A stretch of DNA of 64,000 nt from Syngnathus acus (lineage: Eukaryota > Chordata > Actinopteri > Syngnathiformes > Syngnathidae), in assembly GCF_901709675.1 (NCBI RefSeq), contig NC_051095.1, forward strand, positions 18,998,456 to 19,062,455. Reading direction: 5' to 3'. Each line of letters starts with the position of its first letter. Positions within the stretch are counted from its first letter, which is position 1. The notes under the pieces are model-generated. The model saw only the letters and a list, made by a program, of their open reading frames with translations, was not told the origin of the DNA and searched no databases. Below, in pieces: positions 35,335 to 46,809 of this stretch. Made by a program: the position numbers and the translations under genes.

Positions 35335-35840
35335 TAGAGTGACAACCTGAGTCACCATCAGAAACAGGGTTGCAGGGTATGTAGTATTTTGTTTTTTATG
35401 AAGCATGATCGGGGGAGAAACTAGTTGCTCTGCACAAATGAGATAACAGTTTGACTTGTGAATTTTTCAAAAGGTCTGTGAATTTACTGTGGCTGTTCCA
35501 GTCAATCAAAGCTCTCTTAAATTAAACGTAGGCGGGATGCTCTGCAAGCACAATGAATACTTAGTCAGTCAACCACACTGTGTTATCCTTTGAGTGTTTG
35601 TGTGATAACCTGAGAGTCTCTAATGGCAAGAACGCCACCGGACATGCAGGAAGTTGATTTTCATGATTTCTTTTTTTTTTAAACACGATCAAGGTTGAGT
35701 TGTCCTCCCAAGGCTACACAAATGATATTACAGTTTGACTCAAGCAGCTCGTTATTTTCTTTCTTTCCTTTAACGGCCATTGAATGAACTGTGGCTACTC
35801 CAGTGATCCATTCCAGAAAGCATAATGAATCACATTGCGT
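35335..35840. repeat. Divergent tandem duplication, about 285-300 bp period
   Basis: ACAAATGAGATAACAGTTTGAC (35434) pairs with ACAAATGATATTACAGTTTGAC (35718), and ACTGTGGCTGTTCCAGT (35484) with ACTGTGGCTACTCCAGT (35786). The order is preserved and indels are common. An old duplication, not a recognised transposon. Confidence 0.6.
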
Positions 35841-38800
35841 GATACCTTTGTCATTTAATTGTCAATTGATTAGAGTATTAAAAGACTAAGAGCCTAATAT
35901 GCAGTAAATACTCACCACCATAAGCTTGATGGCCAACACTGTAGTAAAAGCAATAAAACTTAACTTCAATGGATTTTGGTGCAAAGGTGCCGTGTCACAT
36001 TTAGTCTGTCAACATTTTAGAGGTCACATAACTGTAAAAAGAAGTAAAGCACTGTCAAATATACATATAACAGCTTGGAGCCAAGCTCATTCTTTACCGG
36101 TAAATAGTATTCAGTTCCATCAAATTTCGTTAGGGCATCTTTTCAAATCTTGAAGAACGAGTGCTGGAATACTTCAGAAGGAAAAATAAATGAGACGTGC
36201 ACATTTTTTTTTGTTGGAGCCATAAAAAATTTCACACCTCTTTTCATCAACCTTACTTCATCAACTAGCTTTTTCTGTGAATTTTGTTGTGCCTATTTTT
36301 GTATGTCAGCTAAAAGTGCTGGAACGCACCAGAAAAAGAAATTAAATGAGACAAGTGATGAATTTTTACTTGAGCAACACACATTTGTTTTGTGTTGTGA
36401 CTATACGACCATGTGCAAAACTGCATCTCAAGAACTGTTAAAGGATATCATCGCTCCAAAAAAAGCATTATGTGTTCCGCTTATAATTCATGATTTGTTG
36501 TTCTCAAGAAACATCCAACTCACTCACTCCCTGTCCTGCACCTACTCCCCCTGCTGAGTATTTCATCCATTGTGCACAGCGGCAAATCTCTGCCCCACTT
36601 GTCTGCAAGTAACTCTGCTTACAAGGACTTTGCAGCACAGGCGGCGGTGCTGCTCGCTGTGTTGAGTGGGAGTCGAGCTGGCGTAGCCAAAGACTGCAGT
36701 TTACTCCTACAGTCTTACTGCACTTCTGCCTCCATACCTCTCAGCCACAAACGACACAAATACTACAACCATTCTTCAGGCGGATTCATCTCCCTTTTGG
36801 GAGTAGCTTCACCATGCCTGGGGACTTGATGAAAATTTGTAGTATATAATTTTTTACCAGTAGTATAAATATACATATATTTTTTAAGGCTGTGGCACAA
36901 ATTGATTTGAATGGGGGATTCGAGTGAGCGTGGAAAAGGGAGTACTGAATCCTAATTTTTGCACTTGCATAAGAATTAATCTTGTAATACTGTCACATGC
37001 ACTGTCCCTTTAATGGCGAGCTCAATATGTGTGATGTAGCTATTTGGGAGTGCACATGCATCGAGTGGTGGCAACCAGCTTTGTCAAGCCGTTCCCACAG
37101 AAGTGGGATCTTTCACCCGAAAATGGATGTGTTTGTCCGTGAATAGTTAGTTAGCCAGTTAACTGTTCGGCTCTTCGATCAATGAAGCCCATCTCGGCAG
37201 TGTATCACCCCTCTCGTTAGCCTCGCTCTCGCACCATCACGCATGGCTAAATATTACAGGCGTTTTCCTTAACGAGAACTTGTCCTCAGCTAGTTAGCTT
37301 AACTTCAGGATTCTGCTGATCCCCACCAGTGTGGAGGATTTCTTTTGTACGACACCGTTAGCCACAATACCATGATAATCTCATTTTGGCCATAATGCAG
37401 AGTGGCATCCTGGTTAAAGTAAGCCATTTTAAACTAAAAGGCAAAATATATAAAAATATTTGGACGTTTATAGGAGTTAAAACAGCTGGCAAATGCCGGT
37501 GGCTGCCTCCTGCTGTATTTTTTAGCTGTATTTTAGATTAATATTGTAAATATTTGATATGACCTTCCGTGTGATGTACGTATATTCATTCATGCATTCA
37601 TTCATGCATTCATGCATTCATTCATTCATTCATTCATTTGTTCGTTCATTCGTTCGATCATTTTCAAAACCTCTCATCATCACTAGGGTTCCCGGCATGC
37701 TGCAAACTACCCCAGCTGTCTTAGAGTGCATTAAAAGTGCACTCTATTCACAATTTTAATCAAATTGGATTTTGCATCTGTTAGACGTTGAAGTGTTTTT
37801 GGGGGGGTTGGTACAAAAGATAAGAATTCATTCAGGACTTGTTTATGTTCGTCAATATAAATAACGGCTCGGGATTTTAAGTGTGAGCTGAGCGCTAATA
37901 TTTATATATTTTTCCAGAACATGCTTAGTCACATCCTGTATTAAGTTTATTAAATTAAAAACGTCTGACAGATCCATGCATCAACTTGAATAAGAAATTG
38001 CTTGTCTTGGTTTAAAACAGCTATTTTTATGTCAATTTGACTGTTCATGCAAATTTGAAAATTTTTTTTAACACCAATTTCACTTATCTGTTTGTTTATG
38101 AAATTTGGTAAACACTTCATGTTGCATTCCAAAAAACAACAACAACAACAACAAAAACATGCACAAAATTGTACAGACAGTATACATATTGGTTTGAAGC
38201 AGCTATTTCGGGAAAAAGAAATCCCGAAATTATAACCATCTGAGGGTCAGTTGATCTCTTTTTACAGCTTCAATTATTATTTTAATTTAGGTCAACCATA
38301 TGACTGCTTATCATTACTCGGACTCTAGATTTTCAAATAACCAAATAATTGCTTCTTCAAAGCTCCAAAATCAGTCGCTTTGACTACTGCAATCTTGTCC
38401 CTCTTGTGTCGGATGTCCATGGACCTATTGGTGAACAAAAGAACAAAACCCCCAAGGAACTTGCAGCTAAGTCATTGTCATTGTTACGGGTGCGTAACCT
38501 GAGGTCAAACAAAATTTTTATGGAACACGCTTTGACCTCCAATTTTTTCTGATTTAAAATATATTCCAATCGGAAATAATGGGAAAAAAATACATTATCC
38601 ACTTCAGGGTCAAACTGAAGCATCAACAAAACAAATATATATTTGAAAATAACAGAATGTGTTATTGTTTGTTAATATCAAAGGCACTGTTAAGTGAGTT
38701 CAGAAATGTTTCTAAATACATAAAAAAACCTGCTGAAAATAATGTACACACAAATCGTCCAGTTAAAAATTCAGTGACAGTGTTAAGTTCAGTGTTAAAA

Positions 38801-39945
38801 ACAGAATATCTGTAATGCATTAACACCACTCAGTAAAAAAAAAATATATAGTCTAGTTAGTATCACTGATGATGTTTTTAAAATGGGCTGTCACCTTGAT
38901 TTCACCCTGATTGGTGTCGATTTGGAATTGAAACATTAGGACAAAACAAAATGTCCAGCCAACCGAAGATTTGCCACAAAATTTATTTGATTGGCTAAGT
39001 ATGTTTTATGTAGTTCTGAATACTTATTTCTAGACACCTTCACGGTTTATTGTCTGCCATTAGAATGATCGTTTTTAATCTTTCTGCCATTACACTGCAA
39101 AAAAATGCATTCTGCAATGTCATCCTCATTCATTTGACATTTGACATGCTCTAATTTTTTTTCCGTAGAATGTAAACATTGTGCACCCTGCAGGATTTTT
39201 GACTCCACCATGTAGTGAGTGAGTGACATTTGAAGTATCACCAATATTGCGGCGAGTCCTGAGGAATGTACGACATGGAGCCCTCCGTACCTAGTGAATC
39301 CTCGTAATACTTTGTAATGATCATAGTACTGTCAGAGAAATTCTATATGACGTCGTTCTGTTTTCTTTTCCTGGATGACCCACCTCAGTTGAATTAATGA
39401 GGAAAGGCTGCAGGCTGCACATTTTGCGCACAAGCTGTCACATTCAAGGTGTGGCATGGCAGCAGGGACGAACGACCTGCTAACCGCTGTGTGAGCCGAG
39501 TAGTGCAATTAGCCATAAGAGTCTTAATACATCATGACTGTTCTGTTTAATAGCCGTCATACTCGGGATGTTTTGATTAGTAAACACAAGAATTTATAAA
39601 AGACAATATCCAGATGCTGTAGAAGAAATAGATTACTTGGGAATTTAATTGCAGTCGTAGTTTTAATTCAACCAAAGTGAAATGCGCCCTGCTTCGACGT
39701 AGTCGTTTATGGCACTCATTACATTGTCACACTCATCTCCTTTATTGTCTGATCCCACTACAAGCAAACATAAAATGGAAATAACTGTAGCATTTTTTTA
39801 ATCTTTCGGCCTCCACTGAACCTCACACGCAAATCAAAATCATATAATGGTAAAAATGTCAGCAACAGACACCACGTTTGGTACATACGCATAATATGTT
39901 AAATGAGCTTTCTATTTGGTGATCAAGCCATCACATGTCTTCCAC
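35841..39945. other. Interval without gene; small duplications and (TTCA)n
   Basis: AGTGCTGGAAT at 36160 and AGTGCTGGAAC at 36316 begin a 156-bp-offset imperfect duplication that lies inside an otherwise featureless plus-strand frame (36150-36557). A (TTCA)n/(TTCG)n tract covers about 37585-37652. The remainder is unique AT-rich DNA. Confidence 0.5.
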
Positions 39946-39949
39946 TGAC

Positions 39950-40115
39950 GTTAAATCCATCTTCTGTACCTCTAATCCTCATTAGGGGAGCAGGTGGGCT
40001 GGAGTCGAACCAAACTGACTTTGAACAAGAGGCAAAGTACACCTTGAACTTGTCGCCAGCAAGTCCCAGGGCACTTAGGGGGCAGGCAATCATTCCTGCT
40101 CACATTGGTGGTATG
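39950..40115 (-). mobile_element. V-SINE-type 3' fragment, old
   Basis: On the plus strand the order is GGGCTGGAGTCGAACCAAACTGACTTTG, CAAGAGGCAAAGTACACCTTG, TCGCCAGCAAGTCCCAGGGCAC and TCCTGCTCACATTGGTGG. This is the antisense of the V-SINE distal half (GGCTGG...CAGGGTGTAC...GGGATTGGCTCCAGC). The conserved central block is absent. Confidence 0.6.
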
Positions 40116-42068
40116 GCTTAATAATGATTTAGTATGAGAATTATTTTTCAAGGAATGAGAGACTTGGGCTAGCATAGTAGTTCATATAGCTGATATTCAT
40201 GGCAAAAATATTGACAAATGTAGCTCTTCAAAATCCTCCTGTGATTCAAAGTTTATATGTTTTGTTTGGTCACTACAAGTATTCCATGATTTGTGCCATC
40301 CTGCTAAAGACTGTGACCTTTGGGTGGGAGCAATGGGGGGTGTGGAACACATGAAGATGCCCCACACAAAGGTCATTGGCTTCCTTGAAAAAGGAACATT
40401 GGATGAAGTTATCCAGGGATTGTGTGCTTAGTTAGTGTGATAAGACTTAATTCAGCACCATTCCTGACAAAAATGTAAATAGCAAACCTGTGATACACGA
40501 TGACAGGACGACTGCAAGCTTGTGTGTTTGTGTGCCGTTTCCACGTAATTTAAGCCGACATGTGACAGTGATGCTTTGCAACTCCCAGAGCCTGCCACGG
40601 TGATTGAATAATACATTTTGAAAGGGTTTTACAGGCATTTGCCACGTCTTTAGCACTCATCTCTCGCCCCGTCCGATCCTGCCATGTGGCTCTTTGACTG
40701 CTTCTTAAAACAAGTTTGTGGGAAGGGGGGAGAAGGGCGGGGGGAGGGGGGTTGTCTTTCAGGATTTAAGACTCACTGATATTGGGAATGATCAGCTTGG
40801 AGCTTATTAAGCTACACTGGTTAGACAGAGAGTGACAAGTAAAATTTGGTGCAAAGCAAAGTTAGCTGTTGAATTCAGTTTGAAATTCTTGATTGGTCTT
40901 CAAAGTAGGATAGCCAATCTGCTTCACAGTCAGTACATTATAGTTACACACAAACACAAACTCCAAAACATGCAAGCATTAAAGAAAATGTGAGGTACAT
41001 TGTCATTTACATTGTCAATAGGTGTAAATTGTTTTGTCTCTATGTGCCCTTATACGTATATTTCCGCCAAATTCAGTCAGCTTCTTTGTTTAACTCAAGA
41101 ATTTTCTTATAGGTGTGAATGTATACTGTGTACACTGTATAGAGCGCACTCAAATTCTCTCCTTAAATGTCTCTTGGGATCACCGGGCCTAAGCGGTACA
41201 GAATATGGATGGATGGCCATTCAAAGTGGTAAAATGTCCTCAGCATGCTTAGAGTCCTTATTTAAACACTTTGTAATACTGGTCAAAAAGGTCAATATTG
41301 TGGCTAAATGACAAAGAAATGAAGCAATGATACTTGAGCCATATAGTGATAATCCAGCCCAATAGATTTGAGTATAATTTCGCAAAACAAGTTAGTGTAT
41401 CTCAGATTCTCGCTGTGTATTAGTGGCAATTTGTGCAGATGAAGATGTGGCGCGTCGCCAACCCAATGTCAACCTTAATTGTGAGCTGGACTTGGTTGCT
41501 CTTCACTGGTATATTATTAACAAGGAAATAAATAGCTTGCCATTATCTTGTAACACATTAGTGCGGAGGTCTCCCGCTGACCTTGGCCTTTGTTTGCATA
41601 TGAAATCTGTGATCTCTCCTCCAGCGTCATCATATAGACCTCAGCCCCAACAGGTCTAATTAAAAACAGGCTGCACTGATGGGGTCAGATCCAGAGACTC
41701 AATTTGTTTTAGTCGCCATCGTTAGCATCTGAAACCTATGTATAGTGAGTCTCGTGAGTATAGTGATATCAACACTGAGATGCACTATAAGCACTTAACA
41801 TGCTGTGTTAAAATAGCTGGGAAAACGACACGTGTTTATTTCGAGGTTTGACAATCAAGAGTTGTTTGATCTTCCATAGGAGGATGGATTTGAAGTTTTA
41901 ACCATACCTATGCTGTCAAAGTCCAAACAAACTGAAACAAAGGTGCAAGGGCACCTTTTCCAGTTAATATATAACCAGTTAATATAACACCATTTCTTAG
42001 ATGCATTTTCAATGATGACACTAAAGAACTTTCAATCAGTGAAAAAATTGAAAGCGCCTCAGATAATA
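40116..42068. other. Interval without recognised gene
   Basis: Unique DNA. A scrap CCTAAGCGGTACAGAATATGGATGGATGG at 41189-41217 looks like the extreme 3' end of a V-SINE. No coding signal. Confidence 0.5.
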
Positions 42069-42070
42069 TA

Positions 42071-42720
42071 CCGTAATTTTCGGACTATAAGTCGCGGTTT
42101 TTTTCATAGTTTGGGTGGGGGGGCGACTTATACTCAGGAGCGACTTATATGTTTTTTTTCACAAATTTTTACTTGATCATTAACACATCACTTACTTACA
42201 AGTATAGTTGACCACTTCACATGTTATTTTTAGTATAGTTGATCACTTCACATGCTTTGATATCTTTATCTTGAACATATTCAAAACATGAAAAATAGAG
42301 AGAAAAAATCAAATAAAGTAATTAACACTTTAAAGCGCCGTATCCTCTGGACATGTCCTCTGTCACCAGGATGACATAAAGGACGAGACATTTGATCGAT
42401 GGATTTAATGATTGGAGTGACACAGATGGTTTTATAAACGTGTTATTTATGTAATAGTTTTTTTTAAATAACTGAATGTTACGTCAGGCCCGTTCTCAGC
42501 TCCTCGTTTGTGTTTGTCACGTTAGCATACCGTATCGTTTTGCCTGTTGTTTGCTCCTTCATGTCTGTTCTTGGTCTTGGATTTTTGTCGAATAAATTGC
42601 CCCCCAAAATGCGACTTATACTCCGGAGCGACTTATATATGTTTTTTTTTCACATTTTTGGGCATTTTATGGCTGGTGCGACTTATACCTCCGGTGCGAC
42701 TTATAGTCCGAAAATTACGG
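42071..42720 (+). mobile_element. Non-autonomous TIR DNA transposon, copy B
   Basis: Same family as 9224-10367: CCGTAATTTTCGGACTATAA and TTATAGTCCGAAAATTACGG ends flanked by TATA/TATA. GCGACTTATACT words are present at both ends, and the conserved right-hand block (ACGTCAGG-CCGTTCTCAGCTC, GTTTGTGTTTGTCACGTTAGCATACC) is retained. The internal 165-bp repeats are reduced to a single partial unit near 42390-42445. A different insert with two AGTATAGTTGAxCACTTCACATG words fills the left half. Confidence 0.85.
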
Positions 42721-42975
42721 TATATGTTGAACATGTTAAATTTTTTTCAGGTGTAGGATTCCCCACCGTAAATTGTGGACGACTTTTTCCGATCAGTGGT
42801 CCAGAATTTCTAGAAGGGGAAACATGATTCGTGCCGTTGTCGTGTCCTTCTCTTTAGCTGACAAACTTCCAAATGCGCACCACCGTCGGTTCCTAGGGTG
42901 TCACAGATTTCACACCGGCACTTACCACAAGGTCAATCTGGACCTGTCTTGCCAAATACCTCTGTACTGCCCTGG

Positions 42976-43097
42976 AGCTTAAGATCAGGGGATGCTTTGA
43001 GAATAATTGTCAATTTTTGTCTATGTGAAGCCCTTTGAGACTGCTTGTGATTTAGGGCTATAAAAATAAACTTGACTTGACTTGACTTGACTTGACT
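42976..43097 (+). mobile_element. L2 LINE 3' tail, 122-bp insertion with 8-bp target duplication
   Basis: The last 120 bp of the L2 element (AGCTTAAGATCAGGGGATGC to an extended TTGAC repeat) are bracketed by TGCCCTGG at 42968-42975 and 43098-43105. That duplication shows a real, extremely 5'-truncated retrotransposition and not a recombination scrap. Confidence 0.88.
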
Positions 43098-43307
43098 TGC
43101 CCTGGTTATTCTTGATTTCATACAAAAACAAAAAAAAAACGTGTTGAAAGTAAGTTTGCCATCAAAAGGTTCGCACGATCAAAGTTGTGAAATGACGGCT
43201 GTCAAATGTGCCTTCCGTTCATTTAGAGAACTTTTAAGAGTTAAGCCCCTCTCATCGGAGGTGCGTATGATTGTCTGCTTCCTGTGTTTGTTTGTTCTTC
43301 ACCGCAG

Positions 43308-43470
43308 AGGCGCACTTTGATGTGATGAGCGTCCCCGGTTTGGAACGGGAGCCGGACGATGGCACCGGATCCCCTGATGAATTCTCGACCTCTGTTATTG
43401 CTGGCTCATCCTATCAAATGGTCGGGAAACAAATCATATTAAGAACGTCCGTAGCAGTGATACAACTCTG
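43308..43470 (+). CDS. Candidate coding exon
   Basis: A pyrimidine-rich acceptor (GTTTGTTTGTTCTTCACCGCAG) ends at 43307 and a donor CTCTG|GTAAAG follows 43470. One frame is open across the 163 bp and is closed by a stop immediately after the donor. The peptide includes FDVMSVPGLEREPDDGTGSPDEF, shown here as FDVMSVPGLE and PDDGTGSPDEF, then SSYQMVGKQIILR. Acidic and serine-rich, it suggests a disordered cytoplasmic stretch. GC-rich codon choice stands out from the AT-rich flanks. No partner exon was found, and I cannot name the protein. It could still be chance. Confidence 0.3.
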
Positions 43471-43474
43471 GTAA

Positions 43475-45350
43475 AGCCGCACCCCAACTCCTCCTTTACT
43501 CTCTCTGAATCACACATGTGCCGCCTACATTGTCACAGAGGACAATATGGCCGCTGTAAGGTCCGCCGTGACAAGAGCAGGAAGACATACATAATCAGCT
43601 TTGTAAGTCGTGTTGACATGAGATGAGCGTTAAGGCATATTGCATTTTGATGCCACTCACGCAAAGCTGCTTTTTCAAGGATGCCGCATGAACACACAAG
43701 GGGGGAACGAGCCCACTGCCTGACTGACATCTGCATTCAGCGACGCTAACCACGTGGCTGTGGTGGCAAGAGGCATCGTTGTCCCACTAGTACCTTTAAA
43801 AAAGGGCCAAAGCAAGCTGTATCAGATTATTTTAAAGAAAGCCCAATCGGCTTTTTTTAGGGGGGTGACACACAAGTTCACACATTATTTATGGGCAGGG
43901 ACTCCTTTTTTCTGCTCGTCATTGAAGGGAGGACGGCAGTATTAGCACTGTTTTCTGGCTTGATTTGTCCACATCTACTTACAGCTTTAGCATTGTTTTC
44001 TGCCTCTACCTTTTCACTCGTGTTTCATTGTTTGTCTGCTGTCACAACTCCAACTTGCCTATGGCCATGAATGGGACAATCAGTATAGAAAAGGTATGAC
44101 TAACGTATATACCTCTACGGATTGGCTTAGTGGGGTCAGTTTGAAGCACCTGCGTACAGAGCAGATAAGGGGTTAACACAAGCATTTGTTTAAGTGGCGG
44201 TATTAAAGGTATTACTGACTTGCAGAGAAGTGCCAATTTGCACCAGTGTAGGCTAAATCCCATGCTGCAGAGGATTTGTTTTGTTTTAATCCACCTTGTC
44301 AGGAGCACATGAAGATGTCACAAGAAGCTCGGCTAGAGAATCGTTTTGCAAGAGACCAAAGGCGAACCCTTAGCATTCTCCTTTTTTTTTTTTTTACCCT
44401 TTCTTCAGTATGAATTGACAAAGCCACCTCACATTCCGCAAATCAATTCTGCATACATATTGTATTATACAAGCTCTAGTTGAAAGTCTGCTTTCAAAGC
44501 AGAGTCTCAAAATGAAGAAGAGAAAGAAAAATGCCCGAGCCACCCTTGACGACATTGCTTATTCCAGAGCCGTAAGTGAAACCGAGACAACACTGTATTA
44601 ATATTTTATGCGCACATAGACCCCGCAAGCCCAGTGCAAATCAATATCCACACCAGCTTTCTTAATCTGTGCAGTCACTTGACAAACGAGGGGAACTAGG
44701 GTTGCGGCAAATATGAATCGCAGGATTCGCTGTGGATCTGGAAATGACCTGGGAGTCGCCTGCCGGGTCATTAAATTATCTTCCAGCGTAAATAGTGAAT
44801 GTTACAAGCGGCCGTACTTGTAAAATGGATTATCATCTTTGGCTCAGATTTGTCTGCGTCGCCCCACCTCAGATGATGAATTAACAAGCAGCGTAGACCA
44901 GTTTATTTACACGCTGATAAATGGGCATCCGTGCAAAAACACGGCGGCGACGTGTGTTCTGTGCAGGCCAAGTGGAGCTGAGCCAAGATGTCTCAATCAT
45001 TTAAAAACCATCATCCTGACTCCCAGTAGTAATGTACTCTAGGAAAAGTGTCACAGAGTACCTTTTTAGTTGGGTATAAATTAACTTGTAATAACCCATC
45101 TTATATCTGTATCTATACTGATTGCTTGAACAATTTCATAAATTCCTACTTTTCATAATCAATACTGAGGAGTGACTCCAATGGAAAATCTATGCACATA
45201 ACATCTCCTTATGCTGGATTTCACTACATTTGGGACCTCAAAGACTCTAAATTCTGTCTGTTTATTTTCTTTTTCTTTCATAATGATTTATTTAAAATAT
45301 GTTAAATAGCTTATTTCAATTTCATAATGTTTTTGTATTATTTTGATTCA
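43475..45350. other. Interval without confirmed gene; two weak exon-like spots
   Basis: 44503-44571 has an acceptor-like AAAGCAG, 23 open codons (MKKRKKNARATLDD within it) and a perfect GTAAGT donor. 44839-45042 is an open frame behind a CAG but without a donor. Poly-T at 44383-44396. Neither spot is strong enough to call. Confidence 0.35.
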
Positions 45351-45353
45351 AAT

Positions 45354-45926
45354 ATGTCACATGCCTGTGCCACCTGCCACCCAGACGATATTTTTCCTCA
45401 ATCGTTTATAGCCCCGCCCACATGATTAGTTAACCACCGGCACGGATTCCTGTTCATTAGATCACACTATTTAAACCCCGAGATCCCAGCTATCCTTGTC
45501 AGTCTGTCTGTGATGCCACTCGTAAGCTCACTGTGCTCTATCCATCTGACTCCCGGTGCCAACCTTGCCTGTGCACTGACCCATCTAGCCCTGATTGCCG
45601 CCTGTCCTGACCACTTGCCCGTTCTTGACCACGCTTTGCTCGCGCCTATTCTGACCATTTGCGCGTTCTTGATCACGCTCTGCTCGCCACCCATCCTGAC
45701 CACCCGCTTGGCCCTGACCACGATTACATGATCCACTGCCCTGCGCGCTTGCTCTGCTGCTCTCTCCGCTAGGTCGGTTCCTGCCATCTGGTCGATCCGT
45801 GGCTAACTACCTGCCGCGGTGCTGCCGTCGCTGCCCACAACTTCCAGCTACGTAGTCACACCAGCCAAACCAGCTCTCCACTTCACCTTCCCCTCTGTCT
45901 GCATCGTGCTGCACGTGGTTGTCACA
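45354..45926. mobile_element. Possible LTR-like or retroelement end, unclassified
   Basis: A GC-rich block, abruptly different from its flanks, begins TGTCACATGCC and ends GGTTGTCACA. It has a TATTTAAACCCC promoter-like word at 45468 and a CTGTCTGTGATGCCACTCG stretch after it. Inside, GTTCTTGACCACGCTTTGCTCGC repeats with a 44-45 bp period (45621, 45665). I found no polyadenylation signal and no clean target duplication, so an LTR is only a suggestion. Confidence 0.3.
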
Positions 45927-45956
45927 AAAGAATCAATTGCTGAATACGTGTAAATC

Positions 45957-46199
45957 ATCCATCCATCCATCCATCCATCCATCCATCCATCCATCCATCC
46001 ATCCATCTATCTTCTTCCGCTTATCCGGGGTCGGGTCGCGGGGGCAGCAGCTTTAAGAGGGAGTCCCAGACTTACCTTTCCCCAGCCACTTCATCCAGCT
46101 CATCCCGGGGGATCCCAAGACGTTCCCAGGCCAGCTGAGAGACATAGTCTCTCCAGCGCATCCTGGGTCGTCCACGGGGTCTCCTACTGGAGAAATCCT
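45957..46199 (-). mobile_element. Rex3/RTE-like LINE 3' end with (ATCC)n tail
   Basis: Reading down from 46199, codons give RRPRGRPRMRWRDYVSQLAW, then ERLGIPRDELDEVAGE and a [12 protein letters not shown]-like end: the extreme C-terminus of an RTE-clade ORF. A (GGAT)n tail then reads as (ATCC)n on plus at 45957-46008. ACGTGTAAATC at 45946-45956 and ACGTGTAATC at 46200-46209 flank it as a near-perfect target duplication. Strong 5' truncation. Confidence 0.85.
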
Positions 46200-46455
46200 A
46201 CGTGTAATCAAAAATGGCAAATATAAAGTAAATACAACAACTCGAAAGAGGCACCTGTGAGTCAGCAGCCTGTTTTAACAACTATCTTTGTCCTTTAAAT
46301 TGACTATCTTTTTCCTTTAAAAGTACTTTTTCAGCGTTTTCACAATTTTGGTTTTTTGTTGTACGACATGTTGGGCTGAAATATTGGCACTTGCCTGTAC
46401 TATCTACCCTTATTCTGTACTATTGCAGCATTTTAGCCCAAATATTTTGTCCAGA

Positions 46456-46797
46456 GGCCCGGTGGATTACTGGTTAGCACGTCCACCTCACAGTTCGGAG
46501 GGTGCGGATTGGATTCCACCTCCGGCCCTCCCTGTGTGGAGTTTGCATGTTCTCCCCGTGTCTGCATGGGTTTTCTCCAGGCACTCTGGTTTCCTCCCAC
46601 ATCTCCAAAATATGTTTGGTAGGCTGATTGAGCACTCCAAATTGCCCGCAAGTGTGAGTGTGAATGGTTGTTTGTCTCTGTTGCCCTGTGATTGGCTGGC
46701 AAGCGGTTCAGGGTGTCCCTGCCTACTGCCCGATGACAGCTGGGATAGGCTCCAGCACGCCCGTGACCCCCGTGGGGTCAAAGCGGTGGATGGATGG
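46456..46797 (+). mobile_element. V-SINE-type SINE, full-length, 12-bp target duplication
   Basis: The head is GGCCCGGTGGATTACTGGTTAGCACG with CCACCTCACAGTTCGGAGG. The central block is GTGTGGAGTTTGCATGTTCTCC and TTTCCTCCCACATCTCCAAA. The distal part is TTGGCTGGCAAGCGGTTCAGGG and CTGGGATAGGCTCCAGCACG, ending in an ATGGATGG tail. ATTTTGTCCAGA occurs on both sides (46444-46455 and 46798-46809), a perfect 12-bp duplication. The B box is weakened (GGATTGGATTCC). Confidence 0.93.
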
Positions 46798-46809
46798 ATT
46801 TTGTCCAGA

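Noticed and set aside
36150-36557. 135-codon plus-strand frame as a gene
   Set aside because: It spans an imperfect 156-bp-offset DNA duplication, and no domain or splice signals are visible.
45467-45787. 106-codon minus-strand frame rich in Ala and Arg
   Set aside because: It arises from the 44-45 bp GC-rich repeat within the LTR-like block.
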